A stretch of DNA of 10,000 nucleotides from Desulfomonile sp. (GCA_020216785.1 JAIWNO010000176.1:1-10000), one strand, 5' to 3'; positions 1 to 7,271 are shown, counted from the first letter of the stretch. A program made the numbers and translations. Notes: generated from the letters alone by a model not told the origin.

Positions 1-986
1 GAAGAGTCGATCCCTGTTATGATTCCCCAATCGAAGTCGGCATTGAGCCCATTCAAGGAGTTGAGTCCAGCGGGTGCCCAGGCATAAAGCCGCAGAATAC
101 CCGCCTTCCCGGTGAACTCCCCTACTCCCGATTTCCCCTGAATTGCCTCACTCACCGGGACGCTCTCTATCTTCGTTGAGAGGACTTCCTCGCCAAGTCT
201 TCCGGTCGCGGCTCGCAGCGTGCCGTCCTTTCCGACCAAGACCACATCGGCCGCGTCTTCTTTCCGTCCGGTTGCAGAGGCGACATCCAGCATGGATACC
301 GGTGCCAAGCGCAAGACAAGTACTCCGATAAGGTTGTGTTTCTCGCTAAACACTACGGGCAATCCAATGAACCAACTCGCGGTCCCTGAGGGCTGATATT
401 GGGCCACATCCACTGCAGAGGGTTTCATTGACGTCTTCACCGTCTTCCACAGGCGGGCAACGCTTGAATTGGCCAAACTGCCTGAACTCAGACTCTTCCC
501 CATATCTGGAAGTTTTCTTGCCGTGTAGACCACCACGCCGGTCTCGTCGCCCAGGATCAGCAGAACGTCTTCGTACCCGCGTTGTTTGCGAAATTTCTCA
601 AGGAATCGCGTGAAAGTCGGATCAATGTCGCGAATGATGCGAGCAAGATCTTCCGCTGCAAGGTCCAACGGCGCATCAGGATGTGCCTTCGCGTAGTCCT
701 GCTTTATGGCAAAGTCGAAGTACGCCCAAATGTAACTGAACGCGTTATGGACGGCCGGCGTCGCCCCCAGGTATTCTATGTCTCCCAAGGCTTGCCGTAC
801 CGAGGAGTCCACGTGCTCGCGGGCCCTGTCTCTCAACGTTGATAGCTCTCGTAGAGTTGCTTCCTGAAGGGAGGATTTGGCGCTCTGATAGGACAGGTAT
901 CCCACGACCCCCACGGGAATGAGCGCTATCAGCAGAAAAAGAGACATAAGCTTTCCCATCAGACTCTTAGCAAGAAACTGTATCAT
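1..986 (-). CDS. Membrane receptor with periplasmic Cache-like domain, N-terminal part (probable methyl-accepting chemotaxis protein)
   Basis: This reading frame is open from an ATG at 986 to the window edge, giving 328 residues with no stop, so the gene is cut at its 3' end. GGAGGGGG lies 5 bases before the ATG. Residues about 13-33 form one hydrophobic membrane segment (SLFLLIALIPVGVVGYL) after a basic N-terminus. It is followed by a helical stretch rich in Arg and Glu and then an extracytoplasmic region of roughly 290 residues. In that region 'LLILGDETGVVVYTA' (142-156) and 'VVLVGKDGTLRAATG' (248-262) look like the paired sensory strands of a double Cache fold. This architecture is usual for chemoreceptors and also occurs in histidine kinases and cyclases. 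The HAMP and output domains lie outside the window, so the output type is inferred. The gene diverges from the MFS permease gene. Confidence 0.72.
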   Translation of the reverse strand, partial: MIQFLAKSLMGKLMSLFLLIALIPVGVVGYLSYQSAKSSLQEATLRELSTLRDRAREHVDSSVRQALGDIEYLGATPAVHNAFSYIWAYFDFAIKQDYAKAHPDAPLDLAAEDLARIIRDIDPTFTRFLEKFRKQRGYEDVLLILGDETGVVVYTARKLPDMGKSLSSGSLANSSVARLWKTVKTSMKPSAVDVAQYQPSGTASWFIGLPVVFSEKHNLIGVLVLRLAPVSMLDVASATGRKEDAADVVLVGKDGTLRAATGRLGEEVLSTKIESVPVSEAIQGKSGVGEFTGKAGILRLYAWAPAGLNSLNGLNADFDWGIITGIDS

Positions 987-1284
987 TGGACCCCCTCCGC
1001 TGGCGTGAGCCTATTCGGCCTGCAACTCCCGGCGGCGCATGGCTCCCTCAGTCGCCGACACGAACATACTCTTACCGCAATGGGAGACAGGCGGCAAGAT
1101 ATGTCGATTCGACTCAAGACCTTTCACGGTCGCGATTCCAACTCATCACTCTGACCTCCGCGGCCTTTGGCTTCACCGGACTTTATGGCAAAATGAGCGG
1201 CCGTTGTCTTTATCGTGCACGCGTTTTGAGACGGAGGTGACGTTCTCTTGATATTCCGGTCCATTAGAGCCAGAGGAGGTGCCC

Positions 1285-2562
1285 ATGACGGCTTTTGCTG
1301 ACCCCGCTCCGGGGAGCATCAGGCGCTGGGTCATCCTCGTGGTCGGAAGCATGAACTTCATTATGTCGATGTTCTTTCGGTCCTCGACAGCGGTGATCAG
1401 CCCGGCGCTCGTCGAAGAGCTTGGGTTCACGAATTCGCAGCTGGGCGACCTGTCTGCAGCGTTCTTCTATGCATTCGCGGCTGGTCAGGTCCCGATAGGG
1501 ATCTCTCTCGACCGTCTCGGCCCAAGGCTTACCATATGTATCCTTGCGGTCGTCGGCATATCCGGAGGTGTTCTTTTTGGGCTCGGCACAACGTCGGCTC
1601 ACCTGATCTTGGGGCGGATACTGCTTGGGATCGGCATGGGCGGCAACCTCATGACGTTAATGGCTTTGATGACAGTGTGGTTTCCGGTGGACAGGTTCGC
1701 CTCGCTGAGCGGTCTTGCTGTCTGTGCGGGCATGGTGGGAAGCCTCATGGCCACTACTCCACTGACGGTGCTGAGCATGTGGCTCGGCTGGCGCATGGCC
1801 TTCCTCGCACTAGTGGTGCTCAATGCAGCCATTGTCGCGTCGTTTGTCCTCGTGATCCGAGACCGGCCTGAAGGACAAATCCGGCCATCGCACAAACGGC
1901 AGCCTATCGCAGCCGGTCTTTTCCGTCTCTTTCGCATGTACAGTTTTTGGGCGATCAGTATGAGTAACTTCGTACGGTACGGCTTCATTGCTGCGTTGCA
2001 GAGCTTGTGGCTCGTGCCGTACTTCGTCTTTGGGCTCGGGGTGGGAGAAATCGCAGCAAGCAATATCCTGCTCGCTCTAACCATCGGATACATGGTGGGG
2101 CTGCCTCTGTCCGGCGCGCTGAGTGATAGGGTTTTCCACTCGCGCAAGAGGGTGGTTCTCTGCGCGCAGGCCCTCCTTTGCATCCTGACGACCTCGGCGT
2201 TGTTGCTGACGGGCTCGACGCCCTATTGGGTGATGCTTTTCCTGTTTTCCGTGTTCGGTTTCGCAGGCGCTCCCGGACAGGTAACGTACGCGCACATGAA
2301 AGAGCTGATTCCGCAATCAATGACAGCGCAGGGGATAACTTCGGTAAACCTCTTTACCATGCTGGGCGCCGGATTAATGACTCACCTGCTGGGATTCGCT
2401 ATCGGGAGCGATCCCAAAGCTCTGAGCGGGTCGGACGCGTTCAGTGGCGTGTGGTATATTGGCGCTCTCGCGCTCGGAATCAGCTGCGTACTCTACGCGT
2501 TCGTACCCGACAGTCGAGCGCTTACCGGTACAACCCGAGCTGATCTCGGTTCCCACAAGTGA
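1285..2562 (+). CDS. Major facilitator superfamily permease, UhpC/sugar-phosphate-permease-like
   Basis: The product is a 425-residue inner-membrane secondary transporter. I chose the ATG at 1285 because AGGAGG at 1274-1279 sits 5 bases upstream; a GTG two codons earlier overlaps that ribosome site and is unlikely. The protein is hydrophobic throughout and compatible with 12 membrane helices in two halves of six. The loop after helix 2 carries a motif-A-like sequence, GISLDRLGPR (72-81), and the second half repeats it as GALSDRVFHSRKR (277-289). GRILLGIGMGG (110-120) resembles motif B of helix 4, and a basic cytoplasmic loop around 191-206 separates the halves. The length is typical of the superfamily. 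The substrate cannot be read from sequence; organic anions, sugar phosphates or drugs are all possible. It stands alone on the plus strand between a divergent receptor and a convergent ATPase operon, so context gives no substrate clue. Confidence 0.88.
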   Translation: MTAFADPAPGSIRRWVILVVGSMNFIMSMFFRSSTAVISPALVEELGFTNSQLGDLSAAFFYAFAAGQVPIGISLDRLGPRLTICILAVVGISGGVLFGLGTTSAHLILGRILLGIGMGGNLMTLMALMTVWFPVDRFASLSGLAVCAGMVGSLMATTPLTVLSMWLGWRMAFLALVVLNAAIVASFVLVIRDRPEGQIRPSHKRQPIAAGLFRLFRMYSFWAISMSNFVRYGFIAALQSLWLVPYFVFGLGVGEIAASNILLALTIGYMVGLPLSGALSDRVFHSRKRVVLCAQALLCILTTSALLLTGSTPYWVMLFLFSVFGFAGAPGQVTYAHMKELIPQSMTAQGITSVNLFTMLGAGLMTHLLGFAIGSDPKALSGSDAFSGVWYIGALALGISCVLYAFVPDSRALTGTTRADLGSHK

Positions 2563-2584
2563 CACGGATTTTTTTATAGGCCGG

Positions 2585-2629
2585 TAATATCAGGCGGGCC
2601 GGCCGGGACGTCGGCCCCTCCTGTTATTA
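2585..2629. terminator. Long interrupted hairpin between convergent genes
   Basis: The nested stem is TAATA (2585-2589) with TATTA (2625-2629), CAGG (2591-2594) with CCTG (2620-2623), and GGGCCG (2596-2601) with CGGCCC (2612-2617), around a 10-base loop. It starts 22 bases after the MFS stop, between convergent genes, which fits a bidirectional transcription barrier. No T-run follows it on either strand. A run of seven T (2569-2575) lies before it on the plus strand, so it is not a canonical intrinsic terminator. Confidence 0.45.
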
Positions 2630-2702
2630 TGGTGGTGTCCGTCGTCCGGCCGTTTGAACTGCACTTGCTCCCATGGGAAATGGTGAACCGGGTAGGAACG
2701 CG

Positions 2703-2730
2703 ACGTGCCCGTCCGGAAAGACGGGCATGT
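2703..2730 (-). terminator. Hairpin downstream of the second ArsA-like gene
   Basis: TGCCCGTC (2706-2713) pairs perfectly with GACGGGCA (2720-2727) around a 6-base loop. The stem extends to 11 pairs with one G-T wobble (2703-2713 with 2720-2730). It lies 54 bases past the stop codon of the minus-strand ATPase gene, a usual place for a terminator. The minus strand after it has no T-tract, so the function is inferred from position and stem strength only. Confidence 0.4.
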
Positions 2731-2784
2731 GCACAGTATACGCCAATTGCTGATCTTTCAGGCGGGACGCTCTCACGTGGCGGC

Positions 2785-3774
2785 TCATTTGAAATCCGCA
2801 AAGACATGATCCGCGAGCCGGTTCAGCATCGCAGCGCCTTTGACTTCGGTCTCGAACAGGGGCACTATCGCCCGAACTCGGTCGCCGAAGATCTTCCAGA
2901 TCTCCTCCATGTGCTCTTCCTGCATGAGCACCCGATTGCGCACGAATTCCGCGGAATCAGGGGCAAGCTGCTCCTTTTGTATGAGGCCGTTCACCAAGAC
3001 GCCCCCAACCGGGATACCGAAGTCATGGAACCAGTTGATGAACCGGGTTATCACCGCAATGGGCAGCGCCTCGGGCAAAGTCACGAAGAAGAAGGACGTC
3101 AGCGACTCCTCAGTGAGCAGGTCTTTCGCGTGCGACATGCGGTCTTTGAACTTCAGGAGATAGTCAAGCAGAGGGTCTTCCTCCTCTTTCTTTGAGAATG
3201 AGAGCATCTGCCTCAGCGACTTGGCTTCCTCGCGACTCTTGAGCATCTTATCGACCCAGAGTCCGTACACCTTCGACATGCCCAGCAGCCGGCGCGCGTT
3301 GGCCGTGGGCGCAGTGTCGAACACGTAGAACTCGTACTCGTCCTTGAACATGAGATCCATCATGTTCTCGAACATGGCCGACTCTTCGAACGCGGGATTC
3401 ATGGTCGCTGATTCGACGAATTCGTCGGCCTTTGTCGTGATGTCCGCAAATTTGAGGAACCAGTTAATCTTCTCGCGGATCTCGCGCTTGGACCGCTCAA
3501 TGGTTTCGCTCGTGTCGATCTCGAACGCGTGGCACTTCTGTTCGTCGCACACGACCACGGGGCGACCGAACACGTTCTGCTCGAACAGGTTGGACAGACT
3601 GTGCACCGGGTTCGTTGAGGCAAGAAGGGTCTTTTTGCCTTGCTTCGCCGACCAGAGGGCTGCGGCGCCCGCCATGACCGTCTTCCCGACACCGCCCTTG
3701 CCGCCGAAGAAGATGTATTTCAGCTTGGGATTGTCCAGCATATATTGCTTCATTGACGTGGTGATGTGGTTCAC
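2785..3774 (-). CDS. ArsA/Get3-family ATPase 2, with Asn at the switch-I catalytic position
   Basis: The product is a 329-residue cytoplasmic P-loop ATPase of the ArsA/Get3 (TRC40) group. I chose GTG at 3774 because AGGAGG at 3789-3784 lies 9 bases before it; GTG at 3792 would overlap that site, and ATG at 3753 has none. Residues 24-32 are the deviant Walker A, GGKGGVGKT. Switch I reads STNPVHSLSN (53-62), where the family has STDPAHxLSD, so Asn55 replaces the Asp that acts in hydrolysis in yeast Get3 (D57). Residues 153-159 read DTAPTAN instead of DTAPTGH. NPAFEESAMFE (126-136) matches the family's acidic helix. The only cysteines are C76 and C81 (CDEQKC). The gene begins 18 bases after ATPase 1 stops, so the two are probably cotranscribed and translationally coupled. 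No arsB, arsR or arsD is nearby, so arsenite pumping is unsupported. Family membership is sure; the role is unknown. Confidence 0.9.
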   Translation of the reverse strand: MNHITTSMKQYMLDNPKLKYIFFGGKGGVGKTVMAGAAALWSAKQGKKTLLASTNPVHSLSNLFEQNVFGRPVVVCDEQKCHAFEIDTSETIERSKREIREKINWFLKFADITTKADEFVESATMNPAFEESAMFENMMDLMFKDEYEFYVFDTAPTANARRLLGMSKVYGLWVDKMLKSREEAKSLRQMLSFSKKEEEDPLLDYLLKFKDRMSHAKDLLTEESLTSFFFVTLPEALPIAVITRFINWFHDFGIPVGGVLVNGLIQKEQLAPDSAEFVRNRVLMQEEHMEEIWKIFGDRVRAIVPLFETEVKGAAMLNRLADHVFADFK

Positions 3775-3792
3775 AGCTTGCTCCCTCCTCAC

Positions 3793-4770
3793 CTAGAAAT
3801 CCCCGAACATGGCCCTGGCCATTTTGTCGATCATATCCAACCCGGTGACGTCACGCTGCATCTCAGGGACCGAGGCCAGGATCTGTCCCTGGAATTCCTT
3901 CTCAATGACGCCCAGGTAGTGCTCCTGCATGAGAATGCGGTTTTTGAGATATTCGGGGATGCTCTGTTCCTTCAATTCGCTCGGGATGACCCGGTTGATG
4001 ATGTACCCACTGAGGGGGACGTCGAACTTGGCGAAGAGTTCCGCGGCCTTGACCGTGTCTTTGATGACCATTTCCTCCGCGGTGACCACAAAGAAGAACG
4101 CGGTCTTTGCCTTGTCGGTAAGGATGCCCGACGACTTGTTGATGCGGTCCTTGATGTATAAAAGCTCGTTGAGGATCGCGTCTTCGTCCAACTCCTTCTC
4201 CCGTTGGATCACCGCGGCCACCTGGTCATATTCACGCATCTGCTGCCGAAGACCGGTGATTTTGCCGATCCATGCGTCGTACACCGAGGCCATGCTCAGG
4301 TAGTAAAGCGCATGACCCAGCGGAACCAGGTCATAAACGTAGTAGTCGAATCCGCCCTTGACAACGATGTCCACGACCTCGTCGAAGATTGCACTTTCTT
4401 CCATTGCCGGTTCCGCTGCCGCGGCCTGGATGTAGCTCTCGATCTCTTCCGGGATCTGCTCCATTCCGTACATATCGAGGATTTTCTGGCGAATTTCCTG
4501 TTGGTATTCCTTTACGCGGTGATCCGCGTCGATTTCCTGTGCGTACAGATTGGGGATGATCTCGGTTGGGCCTTTGCCGAAAATATCCCGCTGAAAGATG
4601 TCGGTAAGCGACGCCTGTGGGTCAACCGAGAATACAAGGACTTTTTTGCCTTTCTTGGCGAGATAATACGATGTAGCCGCGGAAAACGTGGTTTTTCCTA
4701 GACCGCCTTTACCACCAAACATGATGTATCGACGATCCGGATACTGGTCGAAAATCTTGGCTAATGACAT
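3793..4770 (-). CDS. ArsA/Get3-family ATPase 1
   Basis: The product is a 325-residue cytoplasmic P-loop ATPase, a diverged paralogue of the next gene. I chose the ATG at 4770 (MSLAKIF) because GGAGGAG precedes it by 9 bases; an in-frame ATG 11 codons earlier lies upstream of that site. Residues 19-27 are GGKGGLGKT, the deviant Walker A. Switch I is SVDPQASLTD (48-57), keeping the catalytic Asp as D50. The family motif DTAPTGH appears as DLVPLGH (147-153), so the TAPT part is lost and GH kept. PAMEESAIFDE (121-131) and YIINRV (256-261, Asn259 in the base-contacting position) also match the family. There is no cysteine in the whole protein, so the Cys metalloid site of ArsA and the CxxC zinc site of Get3 are both absent. 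It probably follows the small hydrophobic protein gene in one operon, with a 120-base gap. Cargo and partner are unknown. Confidence 0.9.
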   Translation of the reverse strand: MSLAKIFDQYPDRRYIMFGGKGGLGKTTFSAATSYYLAKKGKKVLVFSVDPQASLTDIFQRDIFGKGPTEIIPNLYAQEIDADHRVKEYQQEIRQKILDMYGMEQIPEEIESYIQAAAAEPAMEESAIFDEVVDIVVKGGFDYYVYDLVPLGHALYYLSMASVYDAWIGKITGLRQQMREYDQVAAVIQREKELDEDAILNELLYIKDRINKSSGILTDKAKTAFFFVVTAEEMVIKDTVKAAELFAKFDVPLSGYIINRVIPSELKEQSIPEYLKNRILMQEHYLGVIEKEFQGQILASVPEMQRDVTGLDMIDKMARAMFGDF

Positions 4771-4890
4771 AATGAAACACTCCTCCCGGAGGTGCAGATT
4801 CAACGGGGGACGCCGCTCAAGGGCGCATGAGTCGAAGACTTGAAAATCACGACGATTTGACTGCCGGTCAGAACGTTAAGGGAGTCTGCT

Positions 4891-5160
4891 CTACGCCAAG
4901 GCGTCCGTTAGGTCTTTCTCCCTCAACATGCGGCGCTTCCATGTGGAAATCTGCGGCACAACGTAAGGAAGAAGTCTCAGCGAATAGTACGGAGGCAGAA
5001 TGGGCACTCCCAGCATGTCTCCCATGGTGATCAATATGAACAGATGCTCCATGCTCGCTCTGGTTTTGAGCGCAAACCTGGCGGAATCGTGAGCAGCCAC
5101 GCCATAGACGAACTCCTTCACCGCCTGGAAGAAGCCGCCCTTCTTTTCTTTTTCAGCCAT
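4891..5160 (-). CDS. Small hydrophobic protein upstream of the ArsA-like pair, function unknown
   Basis: The product is 89 residues, read from ATG at 5160 with GGAG 8 bases upstream; a longer frame back to 5247 has a Cys/Arg/Ser-rich N-terminus that looks non-coding. It starts with a charged MAEKEKKGG segment, then an amphipathic stretch (FFQAVKEFVYGVAAHDSARF). Residues 40-71 are hydrophobic and Pro-rich (LFILITMGDMLGVPILPPYY, then LRLLPYVVPQI), long enough for one irregular membrane segment or a re-entrant or peripheral hairpin. A basic tail, KRRMLREKD, follows. No signal peptide, cofactor motif or cysteine is visible. I do not recognise a named family. Its place as first gene before two Get3/ArsA-like ATPases suggests it could be their membrane partner or client; this is inference. 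It is credible as a gene because of its start site, composition and position. Confidence 0.75.
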   Translation of the reverse strand: MAEKEKKGGFFQAVKEFVYGVAAHDSARFALKTRASMEHLFILITMGDMLGVPILPPYYSLRLLPYVVPQISTWKRRMLREKDLTDALA

Positions 5161-5181
5161 ATCGTTTGCTCCGTTGTCAGA

Positions 5182-5223
5182 TCGTACCGGACGGTCGGTC
5201 GTACCGCAACCACTACGGTACGA
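5182..5223 (-). promoter_or_regulatory. Three 8-base elements at exact 17-base spacing
   Basis: TCGTACCG occurs at 5182-5189 and 5199-5206, and its exact inverse CGGTACGA at 5216-5223. Both gaps are 9 bases. The last two form an 8-pair hairpin-capable inverted repeat. The set ends 21 bases before the start of the small protein gene. It could be an operator for a dimeric regulator or an RNA hairpin over the leader. Function is inferred. Confidence 0.5.
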
Positions 5224-5279
5224 GCATCCGCTCCTCTGAAAGACCACGAACCCGTCATGCCTTTACGGCTCATCAACGC

Positions 5280-5308
5280 ACGATACCAGTCCGCCAAGAA
5301 AAATTCAA
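5280..5308 (-). promoter_or_regulatory. Candidate sigma70-type promoter for the small-protein/ATPase operon
   Basis: Read on the minus strand, TTGAAT (5308-5303) is followed after exactly 17 bases by TATCGT (5285-5280). Each box matches 4 of 6 consensus positions. Transcription would start near 5273, leaving a leader of about 110 bases that contains the three-copy 8-base element. A modest match of this kind can occur by chance. Confidence 0.33.
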
Positions 5309-5372
5309 CAACGCCAATCGCGCAGGACTGGGAATTCTTCGCGAAAGGATCCCCGGCTCACTTGACAAGCAA

Positions 5373-5418
5373 AGCGCGATCAGGCCATGCTACGAATTCA
5401 CCTCGGCTTGATCGCGCT
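5373..5418 (-). terminator. Probable terminator of cstA
   Basis: A 14-pair stem with one G-T wobble joins 5373-5386 (AGCGCGATCAGGCC) and 5405-5418 (GGCTTGATCGCGCT) around an 18-base loop. It begins 21 bases after the cstA stop. On the minus strand the stem ends GCGCT and is followed by TTGCTTGT, a partly T-rich tail. The long loop and broken T-tract make it imperfect, but the position suits termination and separates cstA from the ATPase operon. Confidence 0.55.
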
Positions 5419-5439
5419 CGGTTGCGATGGACGATCAGT

Positions 5440-7125
5440 CTACGCCCTCGACGGCACCGCCCCACGGGCTTCTCGGTAACGCCGGAAGGCTTTCAGACCT
5501 TCCCACGCCAGGACAAACGCGGCTATCACGAGAAATAGGCCGACAAGGCCCATAAGTGTATTGCCGACGATCGCCTCAGTCCCCTTGACTGCGCCCGTGA
5601 CCACCTTGTTGAGCAGGCTGTACGAGGTATAAAGCAGTGCCGCGATCGTGGTCACGAACATAAAAATCATCGGGTACATGGCCCACCATGAGGGCTTCCC
5701 TTCGGAGATCATCCACGTGGTGATCAGCAGAAGGGCGAGCGAAGCCATGAGTTGGTTCGCCCCCCCGAACAGAACCCACAAATATTGCCACCAACCGGTC
5801 ATCACGAGGACCATGCCAAGAATACTCGCAAGGATCGTTCCTACATGAGCGTTGCGGAATACCGGGCTAATGTCGCTAAGCAGCTCCGACGTGGCGACCC
5901 GCATGAACCGGATTACGAGCTGCATAATTGTAATGGCCAGGAAGATCATCATTACGCTGCCATAGTTCATGCCCCATTGCATGGGCATGCCCACCGCGTT
6001 CAGAAAGGTAGCCACACCCTGCGCGAACACTTTCGCCGGTCCCAATTTGATCGCTGCCGCATACTCCGCAGATGAGGCAAAGATCGTTCCGGCGATAACC
6101 AGAGCGAACAGGGCCAGCATCATCTCTACAAACATCACACCGGCGCCGACCGGTCGCGCATCGAGCTCGTTTTCCAACTGCCGCGCGGTCCCTGAACTTG
6201 AGACAATACTGTGCCATCCCGATATCGCACCGCACGCTATCGTAACGAACATAATCGGCCATAGGGGACCGACCCCGATTTCGAAAGTAGTGAATGCCGG
6301 CAATGAAAAGTTCGGATGGAGAATTACCACACCGATGATACCAAAGAAGAGCCCTAAGAAAACAATGTACGAGGCAACGTAGTTGATGGGCAGGGCAAAA
6401 CGCCAAATTGGGAGCACTGCGGCAAAATAGCAAAATACAAAGGCCGCAATACCCCACACCCATCGGCTGTTCGCCACCGAGGCGCCGAGTAGAGCGTCCG
6501 ACGGGGCCTTGGTCCCCAACCAGATGCCGAACATCGACAGCACCACGCAGACAACAGTGGTCAGGATGATATCCTGGCGCCACCGATAGATCATCTGTCC
6601 TGCGAGAATACCCGCGATGGTAAGGAACAGCCACGCCATCGGAGCACCCTTCAGGCCGATGGCTGTGCTCACCACCACGTTGCCGAACGCACCGGCTATG
6701 AGCAGAAGGTAGAAATAAATGAACGACAGGAGAATGATCCGCGCGCGCGGAGAAATGAGTTTGTGGCTGAGGCCGCCGAAAGACGCGCCCTCGTGTCGCA
6801 TCGCGATCATCGCGCTGGCGTAATCGTGCACCCAGCCGATAAAGAGGGTGCCGAGGAGGATCCACAGCATGGCGGGCAACCATCCCCACTGAATGGCGAT
6901 GATCGGCCCGATGATGGGGCCCGCGCCTGCGATGGACTTAAATTGATACCCGTACAGGATGTTCCTGCTCGTGGGCATGAATTCCACGCCGTCCATGTAC
7001 ATCTTGGCGGGCGTTGCCCTTTTGGGGTCGGCTTGGATGATCTTCGTGTCGACAAACGCGGCGTAAAGCCGGTAACCGATAAACGCGACCACAAGCCCCA
7101 GGATTACGACCACAATCGCATTCAT
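5440..7125 (-). CDS. cstA: CstA-family carbon-starvation transporter
   Basis: The product is a 561-residue polytopic inner-membrane protein of the CstA/BtsT family, whose studied members take up pyruvate or peptides. ATG at 7125 is preceded by AAAGGGGTG with 5 bases between. The family signature SRNILYGYQFKSIAGAGP lies at 53-70, just after the first membrane helix and a loop. CGAISGWHSIVSSSGTARQ (298-316) matches the central conserved segment. GANQLMASLALLLITTW (455-471) matches the late conserved segment. Residues 524-541 form a final helix before a basic tail (FRRYREAR). At 561 residues it is shorter than the roughly 700-residue E. coli CstA and BtsT, as many anaerobe versions are; all core motifs are present, so it does not look truncated. 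It is probably monocistronic, with its own promoter candidate and a downstream hairpin. Substrate is inferred from family only. Confidence 0.93.
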   Translation of the reverse strand: MNAIVVVILGLVVAFIGYRLYAAFVDTKIIQADPKRATPAKMYMDGVEFMPTSRNILYGYQFKSIAGAGPIIGPIIAIQWGWLPAMLWILLGTLFIGWVHDYASAMIAMRHEGASFGGLSHKLISPRARIILLSFIYFYLLLIAGAFGNVVVSTAIGLKGAPMAWLFLTIAGILAGQMIYRWRQDIILTTVVCVVLSMFGIWLGTKAPSDALLGASVANSRWVWGIAAFVFCYFAAVLPIWRFALPINYVASYIVFLGLFFGIIGVVILHPNFSLPAFTTFEIGVGPLWPIMFVTIACGAISGWHSIVSSSGTARQLENELDARPVGAGVMFVEMMLALFALVIAGTIFASSAEYAAAIKLGPAKVFAQGVATFLNAVGMPMQWGMNYGSVMMIFLAITIMQLVIRFMRVATSELLSDISPVFRNAHVGTILASILGMVLVMTGWWQYLWVLFGGANQLMASLALLLITTWMISEGKPSWWAMYPMIFMFVTTIAALLYTSYSLLNKVVTGAVKGTEAIVGNTLMGLVGLFLVIAAFVLAWEGLKAFRRYREARGAVPSRA

Positions 7126-7197
7126 CTTTGCACCCCTTTCTGTGTCACTCAGGCCTCTTTTTCAGATCCTCCCCGGCCACCGGCGCAGAAGTCCTTC

Positions 7198-7223
7198 GCA
7201 GGATCGGCGAAATCCCGATCCGC
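7198..7223 (-). promoter_or_regulatory. Strong hairpin in the cstA leader
   Basis: GGATCGG (7201-7207) pairs perfectly with CCGATCC (7215-7221) around a 7-base loop. GC (7198-7199) and GC (7222-7223) add two pairs across a bulged A7200. It lies 72 bases before the cstA start, inside the predicted leader, with no T-tract after it on the minus strand. A regulatory or RNA-stability role is possible but not shown. Confidence 0.38.
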
Positions 7224-7271
7224 AGCTTCTTCCGCCCGCCAAGTAGCGCTGGACATTTCCCCCAAGCATTC

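Noticed and set aside
987..1284. Sigma28 or sigma70 promoters in the divergent gap before the receptor and the MFS gene
   Set aside because: GCCGAATA near the receptor has no TAAA-type -35 box at proper spacing, and the best sigma70 matches are 3-4 of 6 in each box; nothing else of note is visible in this gap.
2629..3195. 188-residue plus-strand frame opposite ATPase 2
   Set aside because: It begins inside the intergenic hairpin and runs antisense to a well-supported ATPase gene; no motif is visible.
2785..4770. Arsenite efflux (ArsAB) operon
   Set aside because: The ATPases lack the dispersed metalloid cysteines of ArsA, and no arsB, arsC, arsD or arsR gene is present in the window.
4771..4803. 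In-frame ATG at 4803 as the start of ATPase 1
   Set aside because: The GGAGGAG ribosome site lies between it and the ATG at 4770, and the added residues do not resemble the family N-terminus.
5161..5247. Longer form of the small protein starting at 5247
   Set aside because: The extra 29 residues have Cys/Arg/Ser-rich, non-protein-like composition and overlap the regular 8-base element array; the ATG at 5160 has its own ribosome site.
5876..6889. 337-residue minus-strand frame inside cstA
   Set aside because: It is an out-of-frame shadow rich in Arg, His and Cys; the real frame carries every CstA motif.
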